Source: Actinoalloteichus hoggarensis (GTDB lineage Bacteria > Actinomycetota > Actinomycetes > Mycobacteriales > Pseudonocardiaceae). From it: a stretch of 64,000 nt of DNA. The notes under the pieces were generated by a model. That model did not search any database, had not been told where the DNA came from, and saw only the letters and a list, made by a program, of their open reading frames with translations. Of this stretch, positions 25,616 through 33,815 are shown in pieces. The position numbers and the translations under genes were made by a program. Positions within the stretch are counted from its first letter, which is position 1; each line of letters opens with the position of its first letter. Location: NCBI RefSeq assembly GCF_002234535.1, contig NZ_CP022521.1:682001-746000 (forward strand), given 5' to 3'.

Positions 25616-26731
25616 GTGAAGAGACGCACGTTGTTGCGTGCCATGGTGATCGCCGTGCTGGCCATCCTGATCAGCGGCTCCGGCACCGCCATCGCGATGG
25701 ACAAGGCGGTCGCGATCACCGTCGACGGCGAACGACAGTCGATCCGCACGTTCGCCACGACCGTGGCAGGCGCACTGGCCAGCGCGGGATTCGAGGCGGG
25801 TGCCCATGACGCGGTGGCCCCCTCCGTCGACACCGCCGTCGCCGACGGCAGCTCCATCGTCCTCAAGCGCGGCAGGCTGCTGACCCTCCAGATCAACCGG
25901 GAGACCGAGGAGGCCTGGACACAGGCCCTCACTCTCGGGGAGGCGCTGGAGGAACTGGGCATGCGGGTCGACGACGACGAGATGTCCCTGCCGAGGGACA
26001 CGCCCATCCCGTTGGAGGGCCTGTCCGTCGAGCTGGACATCTCCAAGCTGGTGCAGATCGTCGACGGCGGCGGCGAGATGATGCAACTGGCGACGAACGA
26101 ACACACCGTCGGCGACCTGCTGGCGGCCGAGGGACTGGCCTTGGAAGACGAGGACTCGGTGACGCCGTCGCTGGACACCGAGTTGGAGAACGGCCTGCTC
26201 ATCGAGATCACCCGGACTCGCACCGAGGAGGAGACCGAGGAACGCGAGATCCCCTTCGAGATCCAGGAGGAGGACGACCCGGAACTCCCCGTGGGCGAGA
26301 CGGAGATCGACGAGGAGGGCGTTCCCGGCATCGAACTGGTCACCTACCGGGTGGTCACGGTCAACGGCGAGCAGACCGAACGCACCGAGATCTCCGCGGA
26401 GACCATCACCGAGCCCGAACCGCGGAAGGTGCGCAACGGCACGAAGGAACCGGAGGTTCCCGACGTCGGCGACACCGAGGTGTGGGAGCGGCTGGCGCAG
26501 TGCGAGTCGACCGGCAACTGGCAGATCGTCAGCGCCAACGGCCTGTACTACGGCGGCCTCCAGTTCAGCCTGCCGACCTGGAACGCCTACGGCGGCGGCG
26601 AGTACGCCACCTATCCGAACGAGGCGTCCAAGGAGCAGCAGATCGCGGTGGCGATCAAGCTCCGCGACGCCAACGGCGGCCGCTACAACTCCTGGCCGCA
26701 CTGCGCGAGCCAGCTGGGCCTGCCGAGGTGA
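25616..26731 (+). CDS. rpfB: Resuscitation-promoting factor RpfB
   Basis: 371 residues, GTG start. A signal/anchor helix (residues 5-27) is followed by three DUF348 repeats (about 33-85, 88-140 and 141-190). A G5-like segment (about 195-275) and the C-terminal RPF lysozyme-like domain (about 285-371) follow. The catalytic Glu297 sits in AQCESTGNW and the disulfide pair is Cys296/Cys363. The protein is exported and cleaves peptidoglycan during outgrowth from dormancy. The middle region is unusually acidic. Order tatD-rpfB-ksgA is the same as in mycobacteria. Confidence 0.96.
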   Translation: MKRRTLLRAMVIAVLAILISGSGTAIAMDKAVAITVDGERQSIRTFATTVAGALASAGFEAGAHDAVAPSVDTAVADGSSIVLKRGRLLTLQINRETEEAWTQALTLGEALEELGMRVDDDEMSLPRDTPIPLEGLSVELDISKLVQIVDGGGEMMQLATNEHTVGDLLAAEGLALEDEDSVTPSLDTELENGLLIEITRTRTEEETEEREIPFEIQEEDDPELPVGETEIDEEGVPGIELVTYRVVTVNGEQTERTEISAETITEPEPRKVRNGTKEPEVPDVGDTEVWERLAQCESTGNWQIVSANGLYYGGLQFSLPTWNAYGGGEYATYPNEASKEQQIAVAIKLRDANGGRYNSWPHCASQLGLPR

Positions 26732-26787
26732 CGGCCCAGGTCGGTGACGTCGGGGGTGCGGCGCGGCTGATGCCGTAACCTCCGCGC

Positions 26788-27666
26788 GTGAGCGAAACGC
26801 AGAAGTCGGCCGGACCGAGCGCCCTGCTCGGTCCGGCCGATGTTCGTCGGCTGGCCGAGGAACTGGACGTCCGGCCCACCAAGAAGCTCGGACAGAACTT
26901 CGTGCACGACCCGAACACCGTGCGACGCATCGTCTGGGTGGCAGGTGTCGGCCCCGACGACGTCGTGTTGGAGGTCGGCCCCGGCCTGGGCTCGCTCACC
27001 CTGGCGCTGCTGCCGCATGCCCGCGAGGTCGTGGCGGTGGAGATCGACCCGGTGCTCGCCGAGCGACTGCCGACGACCGTCGCCGAGCGCGCCCCCACGC
27101 TGGCCGCGAAGCTGCGCGTGGTGACCGCCGACGCGATGCGGGTCGGCGCCGAGGAGATCGGCGAGCCGACCGCGCTGGTGGCGAACCTGCCTTACAACGT
27201 CGCCGTGCCCGTGGTGCTGCACCTGCTGGAACGACTGCCGTCGCTGCGTTCCGGCCTGGTGATGGTGCAGGCCGAGGTGGCCGACCGGCTCGCGGCCGAG
27301 CCGGGCAGCCGGGTGTACGGGGTGCCGAGTGTGAAGGCCGCCTGGTACGCCGACGTCCGCCGCGCCGCCAACGTGCCGCGCGGCGTGTTCTGGCCCGTGC
27401 CCAATGTGGACTCCGGCCTGGTGTCGCTGCGACGCAGGGAGACGCCGCCCTCGGACGCGCCTCGGGCGGAGGTGTTCGCCGTGATCGACGCCGCGTTCTC
27501 CCAGCGCCGCAAGACGATGCGTTCGGCGTTGGCAGGCTGGGCGGGCTCGCCCGCCGAGGCCGAGCGGCTGCTGCGGGCGGCGGACGTCGACCCGTCGATC
27601 CGAGGCGAGCAGCTCACCGTCGCCGAGTTCGCGGCGATCGCGGCGGCCCGGCGGGCGCAGGGCTGA
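26788..27666 (+). CDS. ksgA: 16S rRNA dimethyladenosine transferase
   Basis: 292 residues, GTG start. Rossmann-fold methyltransferase that dimethylates A1518 and A1519 of 16S rRNA. Motifs: [44 protein letters not shown] (the NLPY catalytic motif) and [18 protein letters not shown] box (26776-26781) lies 6 bases before the GTG, so it may have its own leaderless promoter in addition to read-through from rpfB. In mycobacteria ispE follows directly; here about 16 kb of other genes intervene. Confidence 0.96.
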   Translation: MSETQKSAGPSALLGPADVRRLAEELDVRPTKKLGQNFVHDPNTVRRIVWVAGVGPDDVVLEVGPGLGSLTLALLPHAREVVAVEIDPVLAERLPTTVAERAPTLAAKLRVVTADAMRVGAEEIGEPTALVANLPYNVAVPVVLHLLERLPSLRSGLVMVQAEVADRLAAEPGSRVYGVPSVKAAWYADVRRAANVPRGVFWPVPNVDSGLVSLRRRETPPSDAPRAEVFAVIDAAFSQRRKTMRSALAGWAGSPAEAERLLRAADVDPSIRGEQLTVAEFAAIAAARRAQG

Positions 27667-27736
27667 GCGGCGGGTAGAGCGGCGGGCCGACGCGGGTCGT
27701 CGCGTCGACTTGCTCGCGCGCGGGAAGGCGCGCGTG

Positions 27737-28351
27737 TCAGGTGTGATCGTCGTAGTTCCAGCTGCGGCCCGTTCCCCGGTACTGCTCGACGGGGATGGGC
27801 GCGGTGCCCTCGGGCAGGTGATCACGGCAGAGGACGCCATGGAGATGATCGACCTCGTGGGCGACCAAGCGGGCCATGCCACGGTGGAAGGTCGTGATCC
27901 TCTTCTCGCCCGTGATGTCGGTGTGCTCGACGTGGATCGTCAACGCCCTGGGCACCCGGCAGCGAACGTCGAAGAAGCTCAGGCAGCCTTCGTACTGCTC
28001 GTCGACCTCCTCGCTCGCCTCGATCACCCGTGGGTTCAGCAGGATGACGGGCTCGTCGGTGCCAGAGGTACGGACGAGGGCGGCGGCCCGATCGATGCCG
28101 ATCTGGGGCGCGGCCACCCCCATTCCCTTGCCGAAGACCTGCGCTCGACCGATGCGTTCGGCAGCGGCATGCAGCGCGGCGACGACCCGGCGCGCGTCCG
28201 CGTCCTCGGCAGGCAGCGCGAAGGTTCGAGCGGTACGCCGCAGCAACGGATCACCGTCTTGGACCACGCCCAGGGCGGCCATGGTGTCGCTGGGGCGGGT
28301 CCGGGTTTCACACGGCGCTTCGTCGTGACCGGGCACTGAGACGTCGTTCAT
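27737..28351 (-). CDS. def: Peptide deformylase
   Basis: 204 residues. All three metalloenzyme motifs are intact: GVAAPQIG at 78-85, EGCLSF at 121-126 (metal ligand Cys123) and HEVDH at 165-169 (metal ligands His165 and His169, catalytic Glu166). It removes the formyl group from nascent N-terminal methionine. It is convergent with ksgA. Probably an extra, accessory copy, because actinomycetes usually carry several def genes and this one is at the border of a variable block. Confidence 0.93.
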   Translation of the reverse strand: MNDVSVPGHDEAPCETRTRPSDTMAALGVVQDGDPLLRRTARTFALPAEDADARRVVAALHAAAERIGRAQVFGKGMGVAAPQIGIDRAAALVRTSGTDEPVILLNPRVIEASEEVDEQYEGCLSFFDVRCRVPRALTIHVEHTDITGEKRITTFHRGMARLVAHEVDHLHGVLCRDHLPEGTAPIPVEQYRGTGRSWNYDDHT

Positions 28352-28452
28352 CGCGAGACTGCCTGTCTTCCTTGGGTGGTTCGGGGCAGTATCCGACCGG
28401 GCCGGGCCGGGCCAGATCAGGCCGGTGCCGGGCGGCGCCGAGTGAGCGCGGG

Positions 28453-28508
28453 GGTTCTTGGTGTCGAGGATGCCGACGAGGCCGGTGCGTGGCCGATCTC
28501 GACGCAGG
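28453..28508 (-). pseudogene. DUF397 gene fragment
   Basis: These 56 bases match 31174-31230 of the intact DUF397 gene with two mismatches and a one-base gap, in the same orientation. In translation they give CVEIGHAP then, after a frameshift, GLVGILDTKN, against CVEIGRAPGLVGIRDTKN in the intact gene. Sequence on either side is unrelated. It is a relic that marks a past duplication, insertion or deletion. Confidence 0.6.
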
Positions 28509-28549
28509 ATGCCTGGTTCACCGCGTAGCTCGATGCTCGCCGTTCCCTG

Positions 28550-29044
28550 ATGTTCAACGTGCTCCTCGGATCAACGGCGATCGCCAAGAAGTTGGTCGCC
28601 TCCGGTCAGACTCCCAGATCGGAGGTTGAGCCGTCGGACGCCCGACTCCGGGATCCGAAGGCCCTCGACCGGCAGTTGCGCCGGCGGCATGCCGAACAGG
28701 TCACGAGTGCGCAAACCGCGATCGCAACCTACCCGAACGAGATCCAGATCCCGACTCCGTGCAACGCCGAGCTCGATGACTCGCGGCTTGCCGAACTCGG
28801 CCTGGTCGACCCCGGAAGGCTGCGCCGCAGCCTGCGTTCCTTCGGGCCATCCGGCATCACACCCGCATTTCTCACCGACACCGTTGCCGGCGAGGCCTGG
28901 CTGCGCAACCTGGCCCCGCCGTTCACCCACCACCGGGAGGCCACCGATGTCCGCGCCGGAAACGCCCGCACCCAGCACGAGCGTGGCACTGGCCAAGGGC
29001 GTGTCGAGCACGCCGGTGGTCGACGGCCTGACACTGCTGGATGA
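28550..29044 (+). pseudogene. Remnant of a lasso-peptide cyclase (asparagine-synthetase-like), C-terminal end
   Basis: A 164-residue frame. Its part at 28781-28930 (SRLAELGLVDPGRLRRSLRS, later TVAGEAWLRNLAPP) looks like the C-terminal tail of lasso cyclases, the C protein that forms the macrolactam. The synthetase and ATP-binding domains are missing, and residues 1-75 (QTPRSEVEPSDARLRDPKAL) are not recognisable. The frame overruns the next start by about 100 bases, so the end is also altered. I conclude that a cyclase gene lost its 5' part here. No precursor-peptide gene is visible upstream. Confidence 0.45.
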
Positions 29045-29234
29045 ACGCAGCGGCATGATCTACCACCTCAACCACACCGGCTTCCTCGCGTTGACGGCAT
29101 TGCTCGACGGAGGCACCGAGGCCGCCACGGCCGCGCTGTGTGCCCGCTACGCCACCACCGCCCAGGACGCTCGCGACGACGTCGTACACCTCCTCGCTAC
29201 CTTGGAAGCCCGCCGGCTGGTGATCCGCGCGTGA
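28947..29234 (+). CDS. Lasso-peptide B1-type protein (PqqD-like RiPP recognition element)
   Basis: 95 residues, ATG 28947 with GGGAGG upstream. The PqqD-like winged-helix pattern is clear: TPVVDGLTLLDERSGMIYHL, NHTGFLALTALLDGG, then a C-terminal helix DDVVHLLATLEARRLV. B1 proteins bind the leader of the lasso precursor and present it to the B2 protease and the cyclase. The stop overlaps the B2 start by 4 bases, the usual arrangement in actinobacterial lasso clusters. Confidence 0.82.
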   Translation: MSAPETPAPSTSVALAKGVSSTPVVDGLTLLDERSGMIYHLNHTGFLALTALLDGGTEAATAALCARYATTAQDARDDVVHLLATLEARRLVIRA

Positions 29235-29650
29235 GCGCCCCGATCGCCCTGACCCCGCCGCAGACGCTGTTCATCGGTGAGCGGTGCGCCGGTTTGCTGG
29301 CCGTGGTCGCCACCAGCGTGCTACTGGTGCTCACGCGAGCCCGCCCTCAGCTGATCCGCCGTGTTCTGCGCGCACTGCACCGCAGTAGCCGGGACGCCGA
29401 CCTCCACCGGACCGAACGGGCTTTCGACGTGGTCACCACGGTCAGTCTGCGCTGCGCCAGCGGACATGGCTGCCTGCGCCGTTCCCTGGCGATCGTCATC
29501 CTGTGCCGCGTTTGGGGCATGCGGGCGACCTGGCGGGTCGGGTTCCGCTCGCCACCGCCACAATCCCACGCGTGGGTCGAAGCCGATGGCCGACCCGTCT
29601 GCGAGGTCGTCGATCCCCGCATCAGCTACCACCCGATGATCACGCTGTGA
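29231..29650 (+). CDS. Lasso-peptide B2 leader protease (transglutaminase-like)
   Basis: 139 residues, GTG 29231. Typical B2 pattern: an N-terminal helical part, then the catalytic Cys81 in GHGCLRRSLAIVILCR, His113 in QSHAWVEADG and a nearby Asp119, the Cys-His-Asp triad of transglutaminase-fold peptidases. Full length for the family, with no inactivating change seen. It would remove the leader peptide so that the cyclase can close the ring, but no intact cyclase is present beside it. Confidence 0.85.
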   Translation: MSAPIALTPPQTLFIGERCAGLLAVVATSVLLVLTRARPQLIRRVLRALHRSSRDADLHRTERAFDVVTTVSLRCASGHGCLRRSLAIVILCRVWGMRATWRVGFRSPPPQSHAWVEADGRPVCEVVDPRISYHPMITL

Positions 29651-29665
29651 GAGGACACTCCGCCC

Positions 29666-30814
29666 GTGCCCGAGACCCTCCAAGCCCGGCTCGCCGAGTT
29701 CGCCGCGTCGCTGCGCGCGGTCGGCGCCATCCGATCCCATGCCGTCGAGCACGCCTTCGCCGCCGTGGCCCGGCACCGCTGCGTGCCCCGGTTCCGGTAC
29801 GGCCCCGAGACCATCACCGTGCCGCAGGACGAACTGCCCGGCGACCAGCTTCTGGACATCGTCTACTCCCACCGGTCGCTGCTGACCAGCATCGGACAGG
29901 ACGGCCGCCTCCCGTCGTCGTCCTCGGCACCCACGCTGATGGCCCGGATGCTCGAAGCACTCGACCTGCGCTCCGGCATGCGGGTACTGGAGATCGGCGC
30001 AGGCACCGGCTACAACGCGGCGCTGATCACCACCATCACCGGGGCGCCCGTCGTCACCGTCGACGCCGGGGCAGCCACCGCACAAGGCGCAGCCGAGTCG
30101 ATCCATCGCCTCGGACTCGGCGACCGGGTCACCGTCGTCGACGGCGACGGCTACCGCGGTGAGCTCAGCGGCGGCCCGTACGACCGCGTCGTCGTCACCT
30201 GTGGGGTCGCCGGATTCTCGCCGCACTGGTTCGATCAACTCGCTCCCGGCGGCCTCGTCCTCGCGCCGGTCGCGCACGGCGGTGTGCACCCCGTCCTGGC
30301 CGCCACCCGACACGCCGACACGGTGGTCGCGACCGCCGCGTTGTGGGCGGACTTCATGCCCGCCGCCGGCCCGCTGCGCCCGGCCGAACTCGCCGGAGGC
30401 GACCCCGCCGACTACGTCCCTCCCGCACCGGTCACCCGGATACTCGACGCCAGTCCGGCGCGCACCCAGGACGCCTACAACGACCTGTGGTTCTTCCTCG
30501 CCACCCGCGACCCCGGCATCACTCGTGCCTACATGGCAGACGACTCCGTCGACACCACCACCGGCGCCTGCGCACTGCGCTCACCTCACGGCACAGCATG
30601 GGTACACATCGACGGCAGCATCACCGCTACCGGGCGGTCCAGCGTGGCCGAGGACCTCCGCGCTCTCATCCGGGAATGGAGCAGCGCCGGCCGGCCGGCA
30701 CTCACCCGGTTCAGCGCCGTACTCGACCGAACCGAGACAGCCGAACCTCTGTGGACGACAACCCGATGGAACGTGGAGACGAACGCCGCCGACTCCGCTG
30801 CTTGCACAACCTGA
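29666..30814 (+). CDS. Protein L-isoaspartyl methyltransferase homologue, lasso-cluster type
   Basis: 382 residues, GTG 29666 with GAGAGGA upstream. Residues 1-210 are a PIMT: SIGQDGRLPSSSSAPTLMAR, the SAM motif EIGAGTGYN at 109-117 and GPYDRVVVTCGV. An additional C-terminal domain of about 170 residues follows. PIMTs encoded in lasso clusters methylate a ring aspartate to give an aspartimide (lihuanodin/cellulonodin type, from the literature). Location behind B1/B2 supports that role over general protein repair. A 279-base stretch without genes (30815-31093) follows. Confidence 0.82.
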   Translation: MPETLQARLAEFAASLRAVGAIRSHAVEHAFAAVARHRCVPRFRYGPETITVPQDELPGDQLLDIVYSHRSLLTSIGQDGRLPSSSSAPTLMARMLEALDLRSGMRVLEIGAGTGYNAALITTITGAPVVTVDAGAATAQGAAESIHRLGLGDRVTVVDGDGYRGELSGGPYDRVVVTCGVAGFSPHWFDQLAPGGLVLAPVAHGGVHPVLAATRHADTVVATAALWADFMPAAGPLRPAELAGGDPADYVPPAPVTRILDASPARTQDAYNDLWFFLATRDPGITRAYMADDSVDTTTGACALRSPHGTAWVHIDGSITATGRSSVAEDLRALIREWSSAGRPALTRFSAVLDRTETAEPLWTTTRWNVETNAADSAACTT

Positions 30815-30957
30815 CCGCAGAACGACAGGCTTTCGAGAACGGACGCTCAGCGGCTGATCGGCTCTGCGGAGATGCTGTGAGCCTGCCCTCACCAGGACCG
30901 ATCCACGATCGATGCTCGAACGGCGGATGCGATCGGACTCGGCGGCACATGCCGATG

Positions 30958-30995
30958 GTGGGCATCGGGAAGACATCGTGGGCATCGGGAAGACA
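30958..30995. repeat. Tandem duplication of a 20-bp unit
   Basis: GTGGGCATCGGGAAGACA occurs at 30958-30975 and again at 30978-30995, a 20-bp period. It lies in the gap between the methyltransferase and DUF397 genes. No function is apparent. Confidence 0.6.
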
Positions 30996-31093
30996 GGAGC
31001 CGATTCGCTCCACCCACGACTTCACACTCGCCGGTACTGGGCCGGCGCCGGTGAGCGGACTGCGGCCCGGCGCCGCCTCAGCTGCGGGAACCC

Positions 31094-31294
31094 TCAGTGG
31101 AGTCGGTCGGCTTTGACGGCGGTGACGAACGCGTTGAAGGTGTTGGTGTCGACGTGGAGGGTGCCGCCGTCGCGGTTCTTGGTGTCGCGGATGCCGACGA
31201 GGCCGGGTGCGCGGCCGATCTCGACGCAGGTTCCCGTGTTCTGCGACCGGCTGGACGTCCGCCAAGCGCCGGTTCGGAGAGATCGCAGCGTCAT
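31094..31294 (-). CDS. DUF397 protein
   Basis: 66 residues. The typical DUF397 pattern is present: AWRTSSRSQNTGTCVEIG, LVGIRDTKNRDG, then FNAFVTAVKADRL. These small proteins are partners of Scr1-type XRE regulators (AbaA/WhiJ-like systems of Streptomyces) and behave like antitoxin or anti-regulator pairs. The start overlaps the stop of the XRE gene (ATGA), so both are co-translated. A 57-base fragment of a second DUF397 gene lies at 28453. Confidence 0.92.
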   Translation of the reverse strand: MTLRSLRTGAWRTSSRSQNTGTCVEIGRAPGLVGIRDTKNRDGGTLHVDTNTFNAFVTAVKADRLH

Positions 31295-32136
31295 GGTGAC
31301 TCCATCCCGTTGATGATCTTGGTGATGAGTCCGGTCGACTGTTCCGGGCTCAGCGCGGCATCCATGACGATATCGACCGCTGTTCTGTACGCCTCAACAT
31401 CTTCCGGCTCGTGGAAGAAGAGCGAGCTTCGACGGTTCTCGGTGTGCACGATGGGGTCGCGGGCATCGTTGAAGATCAGCACGTCGAACAGGCCCTCCAG
31501 GTCGGGACTCCAGCCCGCCGTGAAGGGAACGACGTGGATGTGCACGTTGGGCAGCGCTGCATCCCGACGAAGCGCGTGTAGCTGTTCGCTGAGGACCGTC
31601 GGGCCTCCGACCAGCCTGCGTAGTGCGCCTTCACCGATGATAGCCAGCAGTTCAGTGGGACGATCTTGCCGTGTGAGGATCTCGCGTCGTCCAAGACGGA
31701 CTCGAACTCGCATCTCCACCTCGTTGTCCGGCACACCCCCGGCCCCGATGATGGACCGCGCATAGTCGCTGGTTTGCAATAGGCCGGGGATCAGCAGCGG
31801 CGACATGGACACGATCTCGACGGCATCGCGCTCCGACTCGAGGAGAGCGGTCAGGGCACGAGCCTGCTCAGGCAGACCTGTGGCAACCCATCGTCGGCCG
31901 CCAGCGTCCCGAGCCATCTCTACAAGTTCTTCGCGTTCTGACTCATCAACGCCGAGGACCGCCAGAACAGCGGAGACGTCCACGGGCCGTGGCGTCCGCG
32001 TTCCCGACTCCCATCGGCCGACGGTCGCAGCTGCGAGGCCCATCTTCAACGACAGCGCTCTGGCACTAAGCCCCGTGTTCTCGCGTGCCCGGCGGAGTTC
32101 TCGGCCGATCGCGACAGCCTTCGGCGTACCAACCAT
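31291..32136 (-). CDS. Scr1-type XRE regulator (helix-turn-helix plus DUF5753)
   Basis: 281 residues from ATG 32136; an in-frame extension to 32196 lacks family similarity. The helix-turn-helix occupies residues 6-62 (LRRARENTGLSARALSLKMGLAAATVGRWESG), followed by DUF5753 (LLIPGLLQTSDYARSII, HVVPFTAGWSPDLEG). WhiJ/Scr1-like proteins regulate development or stress genes together with the DUF397 partner. It is divergent from the six-gene cluster at 32290. An imperfect palindrome at 32218-32234 is a possible operator. Confidence 0.92.
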   Translation of the reverse strand: MVGTPKAVAIGRELRRARENTGLSARALSLKMGLAAATVGRWESGTRTPRPVDVSAVLAVLGVDESEREELVEMARDAGGRRWVATGLPEQARALTALLESERDAVEIVSMSPLLIPGLLQTSDYARSIIGAGGVPDNEVEMRVRVRLGRREILTRQDRPTELLAIIGEGALRRLVGGPTVLSEQLHALRRDAALPNVHIHVVPFTAGWSPDLEGLFDVLIFNDARDPIVHTENRRSSLFFHEPEDVEAYRTAVDIVMDAALSPEQSTGLITKIINGMESP

Positions 32137-32217
32137 GCGCGCAGCGTAGCGACGACAGTCCAGGCGGAAGTTCCCCCGATCGGGCAGTTGATCCAAGTGC
32201 TTCCAGCTGTCGATACT

Positions 32218-32234
32218 GATTCCAGTTTGGAGTC
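32218..32234. promoter_or_regulatory. Imperfect palindrome in the divergent regulator/small-gene gap
   Basis: GATTCCA-GTT-TGGAGTC, with one mismatch between the 7-base arms, lies in a locally AT-richer stretch between the XRE start (32136) and the small-gene cluster (32290). It is a candidate binding site for the XRE protein. Evidence is positional only. Confidence 0.3.
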
Positions 32235-32289
32235 ATTCGGATTCAACCGGATTTGTACTCGTCAGCTGTAGCGGACACGGAGGTTGCGG

Positions 32290-32544
32290 ATGTCCTTGCT
32301 TTTGTTGATCACTGCACTGCCCGGTCTCGTCGCGTTCGCCGCGACGACCTGGGCGGCCGTGCGACGCCGACGGGTGCGGAGCGCGTCGGCGGGGTCGCGG
32401 GACGGGCGCCGCAGTGCGGCCTGTGTGGCGCCCTCGCGATCGGCCCTCGCCCCTGCCCCTGCCGACGGGGCGACGGCAGGCGTGGCCGGCCCGGCTCCCC
32501 GTGTCGGTCTCGCCACGTCCCCGCAGCGCGGCGGTGCGTCGTGA
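32290..32544 (+). CDS. Hypothetical small membrane protein, first gene of an overlapping cluster
   Basis: 84 residues from ATG 32290, with GGAGG (32279-32283) 6 bases ahead. One N-terminal transmembrane helix (LLLLITALPGLVAFAATTWAAV) is followed by Arg-rich and then Ala/Pro-rich tails, giving an N-out or N-in topology with a cytoplasmic tail. The family is not recognised. The stop overlaps the next start by 4 bases (GTGA), beginning a chain of five such overlaps that extends to 34441. Confidence 0.65.
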   Translation: MSLLLLITALPGLVAFAATTWAAVRRRRVRSASAGSRDGRRSAACVAPSRSALAPAPADGATAGVAGPAPRVGLATSPQRGGAS

Positions 32545-32753
32545 CCGGGCTCGTCCTCGGCGGTTCGGCGCTGTTCGTCGTGGGGCTGGTCCTGGCGTGC
32601 TGGGGCTATCGCGCGCCGAGGCGGGCCGAGCCTGCGCGGGTGCGCTCGGTGTCGGTGATGTCGATCCTGGCCCGCTGCGCCGTCGAGGCGTCTGCGCAGT
32701 CGGTCGGCCGTCCGGTGCTCGCGGGTCGGCTGACGGTGGGGGTGGAGTCATGA
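32541..32753 (+). CDS. Hypothetical small membrane protein
   Basis: 70 residues, GTG 32541. One transmembrane helix (LVLGGSALFVVGLVLACWGY, residues 3-22) is followed by a basic segment PRRAEPARVRS. There is no recognised domain. Translational coupling on both sides (GTGA with the previous gene, ATGA with the next) suggests that it works with its neighbours. Confidence 0.6.
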   Translation: MTGLVLGGSALFVVGLVLACWGYRAPRRAEPARVRSVSVMSILARCAVEASAQSVGRPVLAGRLTVGVES

Positions 32754-33397
32754 CGTTCGCTGATCCGGCCGACTGGTCGGTGTCGGTTCCGGCCCGGTTG
32801 TTCGGTGAGAACCGGGCGGAAAGCCTGCGGGTGAGCTGCAATCGGGCTCGGCGGCACGTGCTGATCGAGGGCACCAGGAAGCCCGCGAAGCCCGTGTTGG
32901 CCGCGCTCACCGTTCCCGACGCCCGTTGGCTGCTGACGGCGCTGCGGCCGTCGGGCCGGTCGACGGCCCTGCCCGCCGTGGGCAACGGCCTGGCATGGCG
33001 GCGCGTGGTGGTGACCCCGGCGACCTGGTACGTCGAGCTGGCGATCTACGGACCGATCGAGGTGATCGGCCGCTGGCACGTCCACGCGGACCAGCTCCCC
33101 GAGGTCGGGTTCGCCCTGGCCGAGTCGATCACGCTGATCCGGGCCGCGACGCCGCAGGCATCCGGCCGGGCCGCCGAGCGGGCGACACCGCGACGTCGGC
33201 GCGTCGAGCCGACCGAGGCAGCAGGGGAGTCCCTCCTCGTCCCACGCCGGGTCGGGGTGGCGGCGGACGAAACCGGCGCGGTGGGTGAGGCCGGCGCCGA
33301 GGTTCAGAGTCGGGTTCCCGCGACGGCGCGGTCGATCGCGGTGTCCTCGGCGGGCTCGGTGTCCTCGGCACGCGGGACGGGCGGTGACGCGCGATGA
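32750..33397 (+). CDS. Hypothetical protein of the overlapping small-gene cluster
   Basis: 215 residues. The first 130 look folded (WSVSVPARLFGENRAESLRV, HVLIEGTRKP, WYVELAIYGPIEVIGRWHVH) with no transmembrane helix. The last 80 are Arg/Ala/Glu-rich and probably disordered. The family is not recognised. Start ATG 32750 and the stop both overlap neighbouring genes by 4 bases. Confidence 0.65.
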   Translation: MTFADPADWSVSVPARLFGENRAESLRVSCNRARRHVLIEGTRKPAKPVLAALTVPDARWLLTALRPSGRSTALPAVGNGLAWRRVVVTPATWYVELAIYGPIEVIGRWHVHADQLPEVGFALAESITLIRAATPQASGRAAERATPRRRRVEPTEAAGESLLVPRRVGVAADETGAVGEAGAEVQSRVPATARSIAVSSAGSVSSARGTGGDAR

Positions 33398-33714
33398 CCG
33401 AGAGCTGGGCCGTGAACTCGTGGTTCGTCCGATCCGTGCGCATGGGAGACACCCACCTCGGCCGCATCGAGCCGCGCTCGTGCTCGGTGGTGGTGTGGCC
33501 GGTGTGCGGGCGGCGGCGGTTCACGGCGCTCAATCGGTGGCCGATCGAGGAGTGCTACTACGACGACCAGCCGTGCGCGGACTGTCTCGCCACTCTCGAC
33601 CACGGCCCGCCGACCCGCGCGCTGGTGCGGCCGCTTCCCTTCCCGACGGCTGCCGAGCCCGCCGACTCCCGCTCCATGCCCGCGCCCCGGCGTGTCCTGG
33701 CGGTGGTCCGGTGA
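33394..33714 (+). CDS. Hypothetical protein with a CG...CxxC motif
   Basis: 106 residues. The core contains WPVCGRRRFTAL and, about 20 residues later, QPCADCLATL, so three cysteines plus possible histidine (DHGPP) could bind zinc. The same CG(x~20)PCxxCL layout recurs twice in the protein at 33812. The function is unknown. It overlaps both neighbours by 4 bases. Confidence 0.62.
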   Translation: MTESWAVNSWFVRSVRMGDTHLGRIEPRSCSVVVWPVCGRRRFTALNRWPIEECYYDDQPCADCLATLDHGPPTRALVRPLPFPTAAEPADSRSMPAPRRVLAVVR

Positions 33715-33815
33715 TCACCGTGTCGACGACCACCACCTTCACTCTCATCGGCACCGTCCGGCAGCTGCGCGCCGCGCGGGTGCGGCCCTACGTCCGGGCG
33801 GCGGTGCCCCGATGA
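33711..33815 (+). CDS. Hypothetical 34-residue protein
   Basis: A short frame, GTG 33711 to TGA 33815 (TVSTTTTFTLIGTVRQLRA core, Arg-rich end). It is too short for homology judgement. The reason to keep it is its exact GTGA and ATGA overlaps with the genes on both sides, which would otherwise leave an interruption in a chain of coupled genes. It may serve only to pass ribosomes onward. Confidence 0.4.
   Translation: MITVSTTTTFTLIGTVRQLRAARVRPYVRAAVPR

Noticed and set aside
28550-28780. Lasso precursor peptide upstream of B1
   Set aside because: No short frame with a leader, a Thr at the penultimate leader position and a plausible ring-forming core could be found in 28352-28946.
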